Below are positions 35,320 through 46,067 of a stretch of 64,000 bases of DNA, one piece after another. The notes beneath the pieces are model-generated. The model was not told the DNA's origin. It saw nothing but the letters and a program-made list of their open reading frames with translations, and did not search any database. Made by a program: the position numbers and the translations under genes. The stretch's first letter is position 1. Every line of letters begins with the position of its first letter. This stretch comes from Prolixibacteraceae bacterium. Its GTDB lineage: Bacteria; Bacteroidota; Bacteroidia; Bacteroidales; Prolixibacteraceae. Location of the stretch: assembly GCA_019459525.1 (NCBI GenBank), contig JAIBEY010000052.1:1-64000 (forward strand). The letters are read 5' to 3'.

Positions 35320-37203
35320 ATGAATCAAAAAAGATACTTTAACCGATATATTTTTGCTAAGCAATGTTTCATCGCTTTGATCCTGTTTTTGGTTTTCAGT
35401 AAATGCCAAAAACAGGAGAACAAAACAGGTAGTACAGCAAAAGAAACAGAGGCGTTTCATACGATTCATCTTGGGAAAGTTAAAGTATATGGAGAAATTG
35501 GTCGGCGTATCGACATTACCCTGCAAGAAAACATACAAAATATAGACACCGATAAAGATTTTATTTCGCCATTTCTGAAAAAGGCTGATAATGGCGGCTT
35601 TACCGGTATTGGCATGTATATCGAAGCTCTGGCCAAATTTGCTGCCTATACCAACGACAGTCAAATCATCGCATATAAAAATTACGTCATAAATCAATTG
35701 ATCTCGGCACAACTCCCTGATGGCTATATTGGAGCATTTAGGCCGGAGAACCGGATGTGGAGTTTGTGGGACGTTCATGAAATGGGGTATATCATTTTCG
35801 GATTAACGACAGATTATCAGTATTTCAAAAATGAAAAAACATTGCAGGCTGCCGTTAAAATTGCTGATTATATTTTAGATCGCTGGTCAACCATGCCGCA
35901 AGGCTGGGAGAAAGAAACCCGGGTGAACCTGCACGAAGCAGTTACAGGTCTTGACCGTGCGATGCTTGCTTTATATTATCATACCGGTCAACGTCGATTC
36001 CTCGATTTTTGCATTAATCAGAAAGCATTGCAGGATTGGAATCTGGATATTGAGATTGGCCGCAGGGTTGGACTTGACGGGCATGTTTACGGTTACCTAG
36101 GCATGTGTCTTGCCCAGCTTGAGCTGTATCGGTTTCTTCCTCAAGAAAAGCTGTTAAAACAGTCGGAGAAGGCGATGGATTTCCTGACGGCCAAAGATGG
36201 AATGATCATTTCGGGGGAAGCAGGACAGTGGGAAACATGGACAGATGATCAGGATGGGGATCATGCGTTGGGAGAAACCTGTGCGACTGCTTATCAGATT
36301 CGTTTCTATGAAAATCTTTTACGACTGACCGGAAAATCCGAATATGGCGATCTGATGGAACGCACCATTTATAATGCCTTGTTTGCTGCTCAATCGCCTG
36401 ATGGGCGTAGAATACGGTATTATACGCCAATGGCTGGCTCACGTGAATATTTCAAGGACGACACCTATTGCTGCCCCAATAATTACCGGAGAATTATCTC
36501 GGAACTGCCTTCAATGATATATTACAAAAATCAGAATGGAGGAATTGGGATTAATCTTTACACGGCTTCTTTTGCAACAACAAATTTACCGGATGGAACA
36601 TCTGTCGATTTAAAACAGGAAACCGATTACCCAAATTCAGGAAAGGTTGAAATTACCGTTTCTCCCTCGCAACCCAGTCCATTTCCTCTGATACTCCGGA
36701 TACCGGCCTGGGCAAAAGGTGCATCAGTGAGGGTTAATGGTGAAGTGCTGAACTTAAATGCAGTCCCGGGAAATTTTGTATCCATTAACAGGCAATGGTC
36801 TAAGGGCGATAAGGTTTTGCTGGATATTCCGATGGATTGGCGTTTGGTGAAGGGCAGAAAACGCCAGTCTGGCCGTGTTGCCGTTATGCGGGGGCCGGTT
36901 TTGTTTTGCCTGAATCCGGAAAAGAACCCAGAGTATGGTTTGGAACAATTAACCCCGGATGACCTCGGACGGATACTACTTGATTTTTCTTCAGTAAAAG
37001 GACCATTTACAGACAATTCTCTTCGTTCGGACGGTATGATGTGCAAAATAGGCGCCTGGAAAGAAGGATGGGGCATGAGCGATGGACCGCATGATATGGA
37101 ATTGCTATTGACTGAGTTTTCCGATCCGGGATGTCAGGCAACTTATTTTAGTATTGCTGACTCGAGTATTGCGGTAGATGATGAACTAGTAAAAATTCAA
37201 TAA
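35320..37203 (+). CDS. GH127-like (DUF1680) beta-L-arabinofuranosidase
   Basis: 627 aa, lipoprotein-like signal with Cys near residue 29 (FSKCQK). The (alpha/alpha)6 core of the DUF1680/GH127/GH146 group is recognised by LGETCATAYQIRF near residue 317 and DTYCCPNNYRRII near 384. In the characterised enzyme HypBA1 the equivalent Glu and three Cys bind zinc and one Cys acts as nucleophile; all four are present here. The likely substrate is a terminal beta-L-arabinofuranose. The next gene, a PIG-L deacetylase, follows within 20 bases. Confidence 0.88.
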   Translation: MNQKRYFNRYIFAKQCFIALILFLVFSKCQKQENKTGSTAKETEAFHTIHLGKVKVYGEIGRRIDITLQENIQNIDTDKDFISPFLKKADNGGFTGIGMYIEALAKFAAYTNDSQIIAYKNYVINQLISAQLPDGYIGAFRPENRMWSLWDVHEMGYIIFGLTTDYQYFKNEKTLQAAVKIADYILDRWSTMPQGWEKETRVNLHEAVTGLDRAMLALYYHTGQRRFLDFCINQKALQDWNLDIEIGRRVGLDGHVYGYLGMCLAQLELYRFLPQEKLLKQSEKAMDFLTAKDGMIISGEAGQWETWTDDQDGDHALGETCATAYQIRFYENLLRLTGKSEYGDLMERTIYNALFAAQSPDGRRIRYYTPMAGSREYFKDDTYCCPNNYRRIISELPSMIYYKNQNGGIGINLYTASFATTNLPDGTSVDLKQETDYPNSGKVEITVSPSQPSPFPLILRIPAWAKGASVRVNGEVLNLNAVPGNFVSINRQWSKGDKVLLDIPMDWRLVKGRKRQSGRVAVMRGPVLFCLNPEKNPEYGLEQLTPDDLGRILLDFSSVKGPFTDNSLRSDGMMCKIGAWKEGWGMSDGPHDMELLLTEFSDPGCQATYFSIADSSIAVDDELVKIQ

Positions 37204-37220
37204 TAAAAAATTACAGAGAT

Positions 37221-37985
37221 ATGAAAAATATGACAAGAAGAAATCTGCTTAAGATGTCTGGGGCATCATTGGGAATTGTAGCTTTGGGGTTGTCACCACT
37301 TCCGTCGGGAGCAAAAAGTTTAGGTGGCAAGTCAGAACGGAAGCTTAAAATTGTAGTCGTTGGTGGTCATCCTGACGATCCGGAAACAGGTTGTGGCGGA
37401 ACAATGGCCTTGCTTGCTGCAGATGGACATGAAGTTGTATCGGCCTACCTTACAAAGGGTGAAGCTGGTATTCAAGGGAAATCATATGCTGAAGCGGCGC
37501 AGATTCGGACGAATGAAGCGTTGGAAGCATGCAAAATATTAAATGCGAGGGCTGCATTTTTTAGTCAGATCGATGGTAGTTCCGAAATTACACATGATCG
37601 TTATATAGAGGTGTATGATTTCCTGAAAAAAGAAAATCCGGATGTTGTTTTTACGCACTGGCCAATCGACAGGCACCGAGACCACCGGATCTGTTCAATA
37701 TTGGTGTATGACGCATGGCTTAAACTGAACAGGGAATTTGATCTTTATTATTTTGAAGTGGAATCGGGCGGACAAACACAAAATTTTCCACCGACCAACT
37801 TTGTCGATATCAGCTCTGTGATCGAAAAAAAGCACGCAGCCTGCTACAGTCATGTTAGTCAGGATATGGCTAGTGTTTACCGCGATTACCACGAAGCGAT
37901 GGAAAAATTCAGGGGAATGCAGGCCAATTGCAAATATGCTGAGGCTTTTATCAAACACAATCACTCGAAACTGAAAATAGTGTAA
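37221..37985 (+). CDS. Exported PIG-L (LmbE-like) deacetylase
   Basis: 254 aa with a Tat-type signal (MTRRNLLKMSGASLGIV). The zinc motif GGHPDDPE (His50 and Asp region) and HWPIDRHRDH (near residue 145-153) are those of the PIG-L/LmbE N-deacetylase family, which removes acetyl groups from N-acetylglucosamine-type sugars. In a PUL it would deacetylate a glycan or oligosaccharide in the periplasm. Directly behind the GH127-like gene. Confidence 0.9.
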   Translation: MKNMTRRNLLKMSGASLGIVALGLSPLPSGAKSLGGKSERKLKIVVVGGHPDDPETGCGGTMALLAADGHEVVSAYLTKGEAGIQGKSYAEAAQIRTNEALEACKILNARAAFFSQIDGSSEITHDRYIEVYDFLKKENPDVVFTHWPIDRHRDHRICSILVYDAWLKLNREFDLYYFEVESGGQTQNFPPTNFVDISSVIEKKHAACYSHVSQDMASVYRDYHEAMEKFRGMQANCKYAEAFIKHNHSKLKIV

Positions 37986-38007
37986 TGAATCAAAATATTA
38001 TCTTTTA

Positions 38008-38363
38008 ATGATTTTACAAAGACCAAGAAGAACGAATTTGTCTCTCGGTAAGTTGGTCTGCTTTTTCTGGTTATTTTTAATATACTTTTATGTCGAAGCG
38101 AGCATCAAACCTGTAATTGTTTCATCATATGATGGCCATCACATCCAGATTCAGGATGAAAAACAAGTCATCATTTCTTCGATGGATAATAAACATGGCT
38201 TGGTCATTACTCAACCATCAGGTATTACTGCGAGGTTCGTAAACGACTCAATATAACAGACCCCGATCCGGTTGAAGAACGTATGGACATGGAACTTGGA
38301 ATTATTCATCATGACGGATTTCTGTTGCTTGATCCGGGCCGGGCGACGTTACGGTCTAATTAA
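38008..38363 (+). pseudogene. Remnant of a short exported protein with a frameshift
   Basis: The first frame (38008-38256) has a membrane or signal segment (LVCFFWLFLIYFYVEASI) and SSYDGHHIQIQDEKQVIISS, ending at VNDSI. From about 38230 the neighbouring frame reads ITDPDPVEERMDMELGIIHH and on to a stop at 38363, protein-like in composition. A single frameshift around 38225-38250 would join them. The parent family is not recognised. Confidence 0.4.
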
Positions 38364-38396
38364 GAATCGAATCATACAACCTAAAATAAACCAACT

Positions 38397-40727
38397 ATGA
38401 AAAAGAGTATTATTTATTTGATCTTTCTATTGTTAGTATCCTGCCAACTAAAACAGGAATCTTCCAAATTACGCCTTTGGTACAAACAGCCCGCCAAAGA
38501 ATGGGTTGAGGCGTTGCCGCTCGGAAACGGACGATTGGGTGCAATGGTTTTTGGAAACCCGGTTAACGAAGTGATTCAGATCAATGAAGAGAGCATTTGG
38601 GCCGGATCGAAAATCAACAATAATAACCCGAATGCACTGATCCATCTGAAAGAGTTACAACAGGCACTTTTTAACAGTGAATACAGCAAGGCAGGGAAGA
38701 TTGCCGAAGACAATTTTGTGGGTACTCCACCTGAAGTCCGTTCGTACCAGCCTCTTGGAAATTTGTTGATCAATTATCAGTGGGAATCTGTAGCTGTTGA
38801 TTACAGTCGCCAGCTTGATTTGGAGACAGGAGTGGTTACCACTGATTTTTCAGTAGACGACAAAAAATATACTCAGAAAGTTTGGATATCAGCCCCGGAT
38901 AACCTGTTGGTTGTTCAAATCGAATCGAAGAATGGGGGCGAGATCAATTCTTCATTTTCTTTGATCCGCGCGAAAGATGCCATTGTTAAGGTTTTGCCAT
39001 CCGGAATTATAAAACTGAACGGACAGATTGTTGATGCAGATGATCCAAGGAAGGGACCGGGAGGAAGTCATATGAAATTTTCAGGAGAGCTGCGACTGAA
39101 AGCTGACAAGGGGACTGTTTCGGCAACAGATACATCGCTGATTGTTTCCAACGCAAAAAGGATTACCGTGATATTAACAGCCGCTACCGATTACAACATC
39201 AATAAACTTGATTTCGACAGGGCAATTGATCCCGAAAATACCTGTAAAACGATTCTTGATCAGGCTGCCGAGTATTCGGCAAAGACGCTTGAACAAAGGC
39301 ATCTTGAAGATTATCAGGCTATTTTTGGTAGGGTAAAGCTGGATTTGGGTACCGATACTTTGACTAACCTGCCAACCGATGAACGACTTGGGTTGGTTCA
39401 AAAAGGTAGTTCTGATAATGGATTAATGGCCCTGTATTTTCAATACGGAAGGTATCTGCTTATGGGTTCATCCAGAACTCCCGGCGTATTACCTGCCAAC
39501 CTTCAGGGAATATGGAATCAGGATTTTGAAGCACCGTGGAATGCCGATTTCCACACCAACATCAACCTGCAAATGAACTACTGGCCTGCCGAGAATTGCA
39601 ACCTGTCAGAAACATCGGAACCCTTATCCAATTTTATGTCCAAACTAATGGAACCCGGATCGGCTACTGCCAAAGAAATGTATGGCACGGCTGGCTGGAC
39701 ACTCCATCACCTGACCGATCCATTTGGACGTACCGGCGTTGCCGATGGTGTGTGGGGACTCACTCCGATGAACGGGCCCTGGATGACTTTCCCTGTTTAC
39801 GAACATTTCCTGTTTACGCGGGATACTACTTTTCTGAAAAATGTAGCCTACCCGATGCTCAAGGGGTCGGCGGAGTTTGTTCTTGGCAGCCTCGTCACTT
39901 CACCCGAAGGTAATTTGGTTACGAACCCATCGCATTCTCCGGAAAATACATTCTACGATCAGATTACCAAAACCCAATCGATGCTTACCTATGCCGCAAC
40001 AATTGATATTGAAATTACGAATGCGCTTTTCGATTTTTGTGCAGAAGCGGCTTCGGTCCTGAATACCGATAAAGATTTTATTGAAAAGCTGAAAGAAGCA
40101 CAAAAGCAGTTCCCCCCAATCAAAATTAATTCGAAAGGCTGCATTCAGGAATGGGTGCGCGACTTTGAAGAAACAGAACCCGGACACCGGCACATGTCCC
40201 ATTTACTGGGATTGTATCCTTTGTCGCAGTTTACACCAGAAACTCTGGAACTATTCGAAGCAGCCAAAGCATCTATTGAAAGACGTTTGTCTCAGGGCGG
40301 TGGTCATACGGGCTGGAGCCGGGCCTGGATCATAAATTTTTATGCACGGGCGCAAAATGGCGAAAAAGCCTATGAAAATGTGCTGAAGCTTTTATCCAAA
40401 TCAACCTTACCCAACCTTTTCGATAACCATCCACCTTTCCAGATTGATGGAAACTTTGGGGGAACAGCTGGGATTGCAGAAATGCTGCTGCAGTCGCATA
40501 ACGGAATTATCAGGTTATTACCAGCGCTGCCCCAGGCCTGGGCCGATGGCGAAGTAAAAGGCTTGTGCGCCCGTGGCGGTTTTGAGGTGAACATGAAATG
40601 GAAAGATCATAAGTTAATTCAGGCTAGCATTTATTCGAAAAAAGGTGGTGAAAGCGAATTGATATATCATGGAGGGAAAACAAAAGTGATTTTGAAGCCG
40701 GGAGAAACATCGGAATTGAAGCTTTAA
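38397..40727 (+). CDS. GH95 alpha-L-fucosidase or alpha-L-galactosidase
   Basis: 776 aa lipoprotein (LLLVSCQL). GH95 inverting enzymes remove alpha-1,2-L-fucose or L-galactose. N-terminal beta domain begins [27 protein letters not shown]. The catalytic (alpha/alpha)6 domain shows [14 protein letters not shown] near 388 (Asn residues that activate the base-water system), [19 protein letters not shown] near 592 (candidate acid Glu) and [20 protein letters not shown] near 682 (Asp). All expected residues are present. Its leading gap holds the remnant at 38008. Confidence 0.95.
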   Translation: MKKSIIYLIFLLLVSCQLKQESSKLRLWYKQPAKEWVEALPLGNGRLGAMVFGNPVNEVIQINEESIWAGSKINNNNPNALIHLKELQQALFNSEYSKAGKIAEDNFVGTPPEVRSYQPLGNLLINYQWESVAVDYSRQLDLETGVVTTDFSVDDKKYTQKVWISAPDNLLVVQIESKNGGEINSSFSLIRAKDAIVKVLPSGIIKLNGQIVDADDPRKGPGGSHMKFSGELRLKADKGTVSATDTSLIVSNAKRITVILTAATDYNINKLDFDRAIDPENTCKTILDQAAEYSAKTLEQRHLEDYQAIFGRVKLDLGTDTLTNLPTDERLGLVQKGSSDNGLMALYFQYGRYLLMGSSRTPGVLPANLQGIWNQDFEAPWNADFHTNINLQMNYWPAENCNLSETSEPLSNFMSKLMEPGSATAKEMYGTAGWTLHHLTDPFGRTGVADGVWGLTPMNGPWMTFPVYEHFLFTRDTTFLKNVAYPMLKGSAEFVLGSLVTSPEGNLVTNPSHSPENTFYDQITKTQSMLTYAATIDIEITNALFDFCAEAASVLNTDKDFIEKLKEAQKQFPPIKINSKGCIQEWVRDFEETEPGHRHMSHLLGLYPLSQFTPETLELFEAAKASIERRLSQGGGHTGWSRAWIINFYARAQNGEKAYENVLKLLSKSTLPNLFDNHPPFQIDGNFGGTAGIAEMLLQSHNGIIRLLPALPQAWADGEVKGLCARGGFEVNMKWKDHKLIQASIYSKKGGESELIYHGGKTKVILKPGETSELKL

Positions 40728-40863
40728 AATCTCGAAGGTTAAATACGCACTAAAACGTGGTAATATGAAAGGGGGTATTTGAAGTGATATATTATTCCAC
40801 ATCTTACTGTTAACCTTTGTGGCGATATTGTTATCATTCAGGAAAAACCATGAAACAATAATT

Positions 40864-40953
40864 GTATATGGGCAATGGAGTACCGGGCAACTCGACAGAA
40901 CGGGAGAGGTGTAGTTCAAGTATTCTGACGGAACAACTGTGATGGAGATCTAA
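40864..40953 (+). pseudogene. Possible Gfo/Idh/MocA C-terminal scrap
   Basis: One frame reads VYGQWSTGQLDRTGEV, a TAG, then FKYSDGTTVMEI and TAA. The pattern (WG-like, TG, V-x-F-x-Y-x-DGT) recalls the C-terminal sheet of some exported Gfo/Idh/MocA proteins. Short and interrupted; weak. Confidence 0.3.
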
Positions 40954-40983
40954 AGGTCTCCAGTCTCAACGGTATGGATACTG

Positions 40984-41127
40984 AAGCGCAATGTGAAAAT
41001 CTCCTGCATGGTTTTGTTCAATGCATCGATATGGACCATTCGTAAACCAACCGGAATTATTTGTGCAAGAGGGCATCAGCCAACTGTGAGTTTGAATGTT
41101 GATCTGAAATATTGCATTGGGCTGAGA
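40984..41127 (+). pseudogene. Remnant of a paralog of the 44679 beta-helix gene
   Basis: The frame RNVKISCMVLFNASIW to TGIICARGHQPTVSLNVDLKYC matches the segment RVRAVGCRFIVLNFTQ to TGIICTQGHQPAGKLHVDLEDC of the intact gene at 44679-45914, and the DNA matches as well (around 41051-41118 against 45646-45713). The rest of the copy is gone. It fills the otherwise empty gap between the GH95 and GH36 genes. Confidence 0.75.
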
Positions 41128-41156
41128 ATAATGATTATACATAAACCTAATAAATC

Positions 41157-43277
41157 ATGAAGAACCTAAAAGAAAACAAAGATGGTATTCAATCAAAAAT
41201 GGGGTGGCAACCACAAGGAACGAAAATCAAAAGATTGCGCATATGTTTTATGATGATTGTTTTCATCATTTTTTCGCTTGAATTTTCTGTTCGGGCACAA
41301 CAGGTACGCGGAACGGATGCACACCAGTGGGTTAAACAGCATTTTGCTAAAGGTAAGATTCCCCCGTTTTCATTTGTTTACGGCGGGAAAAACTCCAATT
41401 CCTTCCTGAAAAACTGGCAATTCAAAGCTGAAAAATTACTGGCAGTTGAACCGAAATCCGAAGTGTCAGCATTTACCTATTCTGATCCGAAAAGCGGGCT
41501 TGCAGTTAAATGTATAGTCACCTGTTTTGCCGATTTTCAGGCTGTAGAGTGGGTCTTGAATTTTACAAATACTTCAGGAAAGAATACCCCAATCATTGAG
41601 AAAGCTGCGGCGATTGACTATTCGTTTGTTGCTGAAGAAAAGGGAGTTTTTGTTCTTCACCATGCCAAAGGCAGTAATGCGGAACGAAGCGATTTTCTTC
41701 CCATTGATGAAAAAATGCAACCAGGGAAGAGCATTTATATGACTCCACAGGGAGGACGTTCGTCTGATAAAACCGGATTTCCATTCTTCAACATCGAAAT
41801 GCCCGGGCAACAGGGAATCATGGTTGCCGTAGGTTGGACCGGTAAATGGTATGCCGATGTTTTGCAGGCTGACGAAAAAACAGTTTCACTGAAATCGGGT
41901 ATGGAGAACATGCAGTTATCTCTTTTCCCGAAGGAAGAAATACGCACACCTAAAATTTGTCTGCTTTTCTGGAATGGCGATGATCGCATGATTGGTCACA
42001 ACCAGTTCCGTCAATTTATTCTGGCCCATCATTCCCGAAAATTAAACGGTCGATTTGCCGAATATCCCATGTCGGGAAGTTTCGATTATGGCGATCCGGC
42101 TCCTTGTAGCGAATACAACTGCCTGACTGAAAAATTTGCGGTTGCATTGGTGGAGCGCTACCAACGATTTAAGATTCTCCCGGAAGTGTTCTGGCTCGAT
42201 GCCGGATGGTACACTGGTTGTGGCTGGGACAAGGAAAAGGGGAGCTGGTGGGAAAATGTAGGCAACTGGTCGGTTGACAAAGATCGTTTTCCAAACGGGT
42301 TAAGGCCGGTTGCTGACGCGGTTCATCAAACCGGGGCCAAATTTATGGTTTGGTTCGAACCTGAACGGGTGGTGAAAGGAACCCAGTTGCATAAAGAACA
42401 TCCGGAATGGCTCATCAATGAAGGCACCGATAGTAATAACCTTCTTCTCAATCTGGGAAATAAAGAAGCCCTGAAGTGGTTAACCGATCATATTTCAGGC
42501 CTGATAAAAAGTGAGGGGATTGATAATTATCGTCAGGATTTCAATTTTGATCCCATGCCGTATTGGAAAGCGAATGATAAACCGGGACGAATTGGCATTT
42601 CTGAAATCAGGCACATTGAAGGGCTTTATGCTTTTTGGGACGCCTTGTTGGAACGTTTCCCCAACCTTTTAATCGACAATTGTGCCAGTGGTGGGCGCAG
42701 GATTGACCTGGAAACCACTTCGCGCAGCGCTCCGCTTTGGCGAACCGATTACCAGTATGGCGAACCCAACGGATATCAGTGTCATACTTTTGGGTTAAAC
42801 TTTTACTTACCCATTCATGGTACAGCTATTTACAAAACGGATAGTTACACTTTCCGTTCAGGATTAAGTGCAACTGCAGTGATGAACTGGGAAGTAACCG
42901 GAAAAGAATCGGAGTCGATTCCGGCGATCCAGAAACGGATTCAGGATTTTAAAAACCTTCGGTCCTATTTCTACAGCGATTATTACCCGCTTACTCCAGC
43001 CAATATTAACGATAATGCCTGGCTGGCTTATGAATTGAACCGTCCGGATAAAGGTGATGGCATCGTCATTGCATTCAGAAGAAAAGACTGTAAACAGGAA
43101 TCGATTCAAGCTAAACTGGTCGGATTGGATAAAAGTGCTGATTACGAATTTCTAATAGAAGATTATAACCTTCGTGATAAAAAAACAGGCCAGGAGTTGA
43201 TGGGCAAGGGAATAGAAATTGGTATTCCTCAAAGCCCCGGGTCTGTCATGATCAGCTATCGTAAAATCAATAAATAA
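41157..43277 (+). CDS. GH36-type alpha-galactosidase (paralog 1)
   Basis: 706 aa with a hydrophobic signal around residues 28-47. Beta-supersandwich N-terminal domain, then the TIM barrel: LPEVFWLDAGWY, KFMVWFEPERV, GIDNYRQDFNFDP near 459 (nucleophile Asp in place of the KWDMNR motif) and LLIDNCASGGRRIDLETTSR to WRTDY near 528 (acid/base Asp). The YRQDFN variant is usual in a Bacteroidota subgroup annotated as alpha-galactosidase. It retains alpha-galactose or a related sugar as substrate. A close paralog starts at 63517. Confidence 0.9.
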   Translation: MKNLKENKDGIQSKMGWQPQGTKIKRLRICFMMIVFIIFSLEFSVRAQQVRGTDAHQWVKQHFAKGKIPPFSFVYGGKNSNSFLKNWQFKAEKLLAVEPKSEVSAFTYSDPKSGLAVKCIVTCFADFQAVEWVLNFTNTSGKNTPIIEKAAAIDYSFVAEEKGVFVLHHAKGSNAERSDFLPIDEKMQPGKSIYMTPQGGRSSDKTGFPFFNIEMPGQQGIMVAVGWTGKWYADVLQADEKTVSLKSGMENMQLSLFPKEEIRTPKICLLFWNGDDRMIGHNQFRQFILAHHSRKLNGRFAEYPMSGSFDYGDPAPCSEYNCLTEKFAVALVERYQRFKILPEVFWLDAGWYTGCGWDKEKGSWWENVGNWSVDKDRFPNGLRPVADAVHQTGAKFMVWFEPERVVKGTQLHKEHPEWLINEGTDSNNLLLNLGNKEALKWLTDHISGLIKSEGIDNYRQDFNFDPMPYWKANDKPGRIGISEIRHIEGLYAFWDALLERFPNLLIDNCASGGRRIDLETTSRSAPLWRTDYQYGEPNGYQCHTFGLNFYLPIHGTAIYKTDSYTFRSGLSATAVMNWEVTGKESESIPAIQKRIQDFKNLRSYFYSDYYPLTPANINDNAWLAYELNRPDKGDGIVIAFRRKDCKQESIQAKLVGLDKSADYEFLIEDYNLRDKKTGQELMGKGIEIGIPQSPGSVMISYRKINK

Positions 43278-43300
43278 TCAATAAACCGAACTAAATTTTT

Positions 43301-44659
43301 ATGAAAAAATTAATCATTTTTAATTTGCTGATCATTTTTTTGATTTCAGCTACTTCGTGTAAAAAGAAAGAAGTGAAAGAACCCGACCGGATGGACTGGT
43401 GGCGTGAAGCCCGGTTTGGATTGTTTATTCACTGGGGTTTGTATTCGATTCCTGCCGGTGAGTGGAAAGGCAGAACTGATCATGCGGAATGGATACGCGA
43501 GTCGGCTCAAATTCCTTTGGAACAATACGATGAATTTGTTTCACAATTTAATCCTGTAAATTTCAATGCCGACGAATGGGTCGCTATGGCTAAAAATGCA
43601 GGAATGAAATACATTGTGATTACTTCGAAACATCACGATGGTTTTTGTTTGTTCGATTCAAAAGAAACCGATTTTGATGTGATGTCAACACCATTTAAAC
43701 GGGATATTTTGAAGGAACTGTCGGATGCTTGCGCGAAACAGGGAATAACGCTTTGTTTTTATCATTCCATCATGGATTGGCATCATCCGGATTATTTGCC
43801 AAGGAGGAATTGGGAGACTAGCAGGCCTGCGGAAGGTGCCAATATGGACAGCTACGTTTCGCACATGAAAAAACAGCTAAAAGAGCTGCTCACAAATTAT
43901 GGAAAAATAGGCGTTATCTGGTTCGACGGCGAGTGGGAAGATACCTGGACTCATGACCGTGGCAAAGATTTGTACAACTATTTGCGAAAACTTAGCCCTG
44001 ATTTAATTATTAATAATCGCGTGGATAAAGGGCGTTCAGGAATGGCCGGGTTGACCAAGGACAGCACCTATTTTGGCGATTTTGGTACTCCCGAACAGGA
44101 AATTCCTTTAACCGGATTACCTGGCGTTGACTGGGAGAGTTGCATGACCGTTAATGACCACTGGGGTTACAACAAAAATGATCAGAATTGGAAATCGTCA
44201 GAAGACCTGGTACATAAACTGATTGACATTGCCTCAAAAGGTGGAAATTTTCTACTCAACGTGGGGCCAACTTCCGAAGGTGTCATCCCTCAGGCAAGTG
44301 TTGATCGTTTAAAAGATATGGGAGACTGGATGAAGGAAAATGGAGAAGCTATTTATGAAACTCAGGTTAGCCCGTTTGAAAAACTGGATTGGGGTAGATG
44401 TACTCAAAAAGAGGATGGTAAGAATACTGTTCTGTATCTTCATGTTTTTGATTGGCCCAACGATGGCAAATTGGTTATTCCCGGATTGCAAAACAAGGTA
44501 GTTGAAGCCTATGCTTTAAAAGATAAAAGCAAGGCAGAGCTTGATGTTGAAAAAACTGACGATAAAACGATCACGGTGGATGTAAATAATGTGGATCAAT
44601 CAAAATATGCCACAGTTATAGTCCTTGAAATTAAAGGGAAACCGGTCGTTAAAAAGTAG
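43301..44659 (+). CDS. GH29 alpha-L-fucosidase
   Basis: 452 aa lipoprotein (SATSCKKK). The GH29 barrel starts DWWREARFGLFIHWGLYSIPAGEW and contains ITSKHHDGFCLFDS (His pair of the fucose pocket) and GVIWFDGEW near residue 208 with the nucleophile Asp. A retaining exo-alpha-L-fucosidase acting on alpha-1,3/4/6 linkages. Together with the GH95 gene it gives the locus two fucosidases of different mechanism. It starts 23 bases after the GH36 stop. Confidence 0.95.
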   Translation: MKKLIIFNLLIIFLISATSCKKKEVKEPDRMDWWREARFGLFIHWGLYSIPAGEWKGRTDHAEWIRESAQIPLEQYDEFVSQFNPVNFNADEWVAMAKNAGMKYIVITSKHHDGFCLFDSKETDFDVMSTPFKRDILKELSDACAKQGITLCFYHSIMDWHHPDYLPRRNWETSRPAEGANMDSYVSHMKKQLKELLTNYGKIGVIWFDGEWEDTWTHDRGKDLYNYLRKLSPDLIINNRVDKGRSGMAGLTKDSTYFGDFGTPEQEIPLTGLPGVDWESCMTVNDHWGYNKNDQNWKSSEDLVHKLIDIASKGGNFLLNVGPTSEGVIPQASVDRLKDMGDWMKENGEAIYETQVSPFEKLDWGRCTQKEDGKNTVLYLHVFDWPNDGKLVIPGLQNKVVEAYALKDKSKAELDVEKTDDKTITVDVNNVDQSKYATVIVLEIKGKPVVKK

Positions 44660-44678
44660 TAATGCTAAAATGGTAATC

Positions 44679-45914
44679 ATGAACGGAAAAGGAAGTAAAA
44701 GATTTAAATTCAGCGTATTGGCCTTCCTTTTGCTTAACCTGATATTTTTGTCAAACCGATTAGCTTCTGCAATGGAGTCTGTCGATCCGTCTTCACCTGA
44801 CTACGGAGGAAGAAAAGGAACAGTCATTTATGTATCGAAATCAGGGAACAATTCCGATGGCAAAAGCTGGAAAAAAGCATACCAGACTATACAGGCTGCT
44901 TTATCGGCAATGCCTGATGATAAAGGCGGGCACACGATTATTGTCCGGCCTGACACGTATGTGGAGGCGAATTTGTTTACCGCTTTCAAAGGAGCAAAAG
45001 GATCCTATAACCTGATTGTTGGCGACACTGACGGCCGTTTGGGCTCAGGTGCAACCGGACGGATTATTATCGATTCAGGCGATCCCGAAAAAGGTTTCAA
45101 AAGCTACGATTGGTGGGGAACTATTGGGTGTATTGGTAATGGTCGTGCGTTTGGCGCTGAAGGGTGGAAACAAATTGCCGAAGGGTGGAAACCTGATCCC
45201 AACGAACCCGTATTTTCCGCCCTCTGCTGGGACAGATGGATTCTCCGGAGTCTTTACACTTCGGGTAGTGATGGAGGCTTCTTTTGGGACTTTGCTGATG
45301 ACAATCGAGAAGGGTTTACGGTCATCGTGGAAGATTGTGTCAGTATTGGCCGCGCGTTTGGTGGTGGAGTGGTTTATCCGGTTGTTCGCCCGGATGAACC
45401 AAGCATTTTCCGAAGAAGCTATTTCCTTGCGTTGGATTGGGACCGGGATACTGGCGCTATATTGGTTGGTGGCTGGGAAACTACAATGCCTGATAACCCC
45501 CATCTTGTTTTAGAAGATTGTACAATGGTGCACCCTGACAACGCCTTGTCCATTTCATACGCAAGCAATTGTGCACGGGTGCGGGCTGTTGGTTGCCGCT
45601 TCATCGTATTAAATTTTACTCAGCCTGAAATGGGTGGCAAGTCAACCGGAATCATATGTACACAGGGGCATCAGCCAGCCGGTAAATTGCATGTTGATCT
45701 GGAAGACTGTATTCTTGCCGGATACAGCGTATTTACAAATGGTGAGGAAGGAAAAGCTGTTAGCTACACTACGAAAGGGAAGGTGCAGGCTTATGTCCAG
45801 TTTAAACAGGTTATTCCTGAAGGATTTGAACAGATCAGCCTTTGGCCTACAGAATTATATGATTGCATCGCCATCCCTGATCCGATTTCAAAAAAGAGAA
45901 AAAACAACAGGTAA
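44679..45914 (+). CDS. Exported right-handed beta-helix protein (pectate-lyase-like fold)
   Basis: About 411 aa from the ATG at 44679, which gives a standard signal peptide (FSVLAFLLLNLIFLSNRLASA); a longer frame begins with TTG at 44625 inside the GH29 gene. The mature part starts with the DUF1565-like module (TVIYVSKSGNNSDGKSWKKAYQTIQAALSAM) and continues with short strand repeats typical of a parallel beta-helix. Such folds occur in lyases and glycosidases; no catalytic set is recognised. A decayed copy of its 3' part lies at 40984-41127. Confidence 0.8.
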   Translation: MNGKGSKRFKFSVLAFLLLNLIFLSNRLASAMESVDPSSPDYGGRKGTVIYVSKSGNNSDGKSWKKAYQTIQAALSAMPDDKGGHTIIVRPDTYVEANLFTAFKGAKGSYNLIVGDTDGRLGSGATGRIIIDSGDPEKGFKSYDWWGTIGCIGNGRAFGAEGWKQIAEGWKPDPNEPVFSALCWDRWILRSLYTSGSDGGFFWDFADDNREGFTVIVEDCVSIGRAFGGGVVYPVVRPDEPSIFRRSYFLALDWDRDTGAILVGGWETTMPDNPHLVLEDCTMVHPDNALSISYASNCARVRAVGCRFIVLNFTQPEMGGKSTGIICTQGHQPAGKLHVDLEDCILAGYSVFTNGEEGKAVSYTTKGKVQAYVQFKQVIPEGFEQISLWPTELYDCIAIPDPISKKRKNNR

Positions 45915-46067
45915 TGCCGATTGATGTGTTTCTGCAACGCAATCGAATTGCGGGATTAGGCCAACATTGATCTTTTTAACAGGCAGATGTAATTCTTTCT
46001 GCCCTTGACTGTCGTTTTTTCTACGTGAATAATGATTTTGATCTTTCGTTAACCTAAACCAAACACT

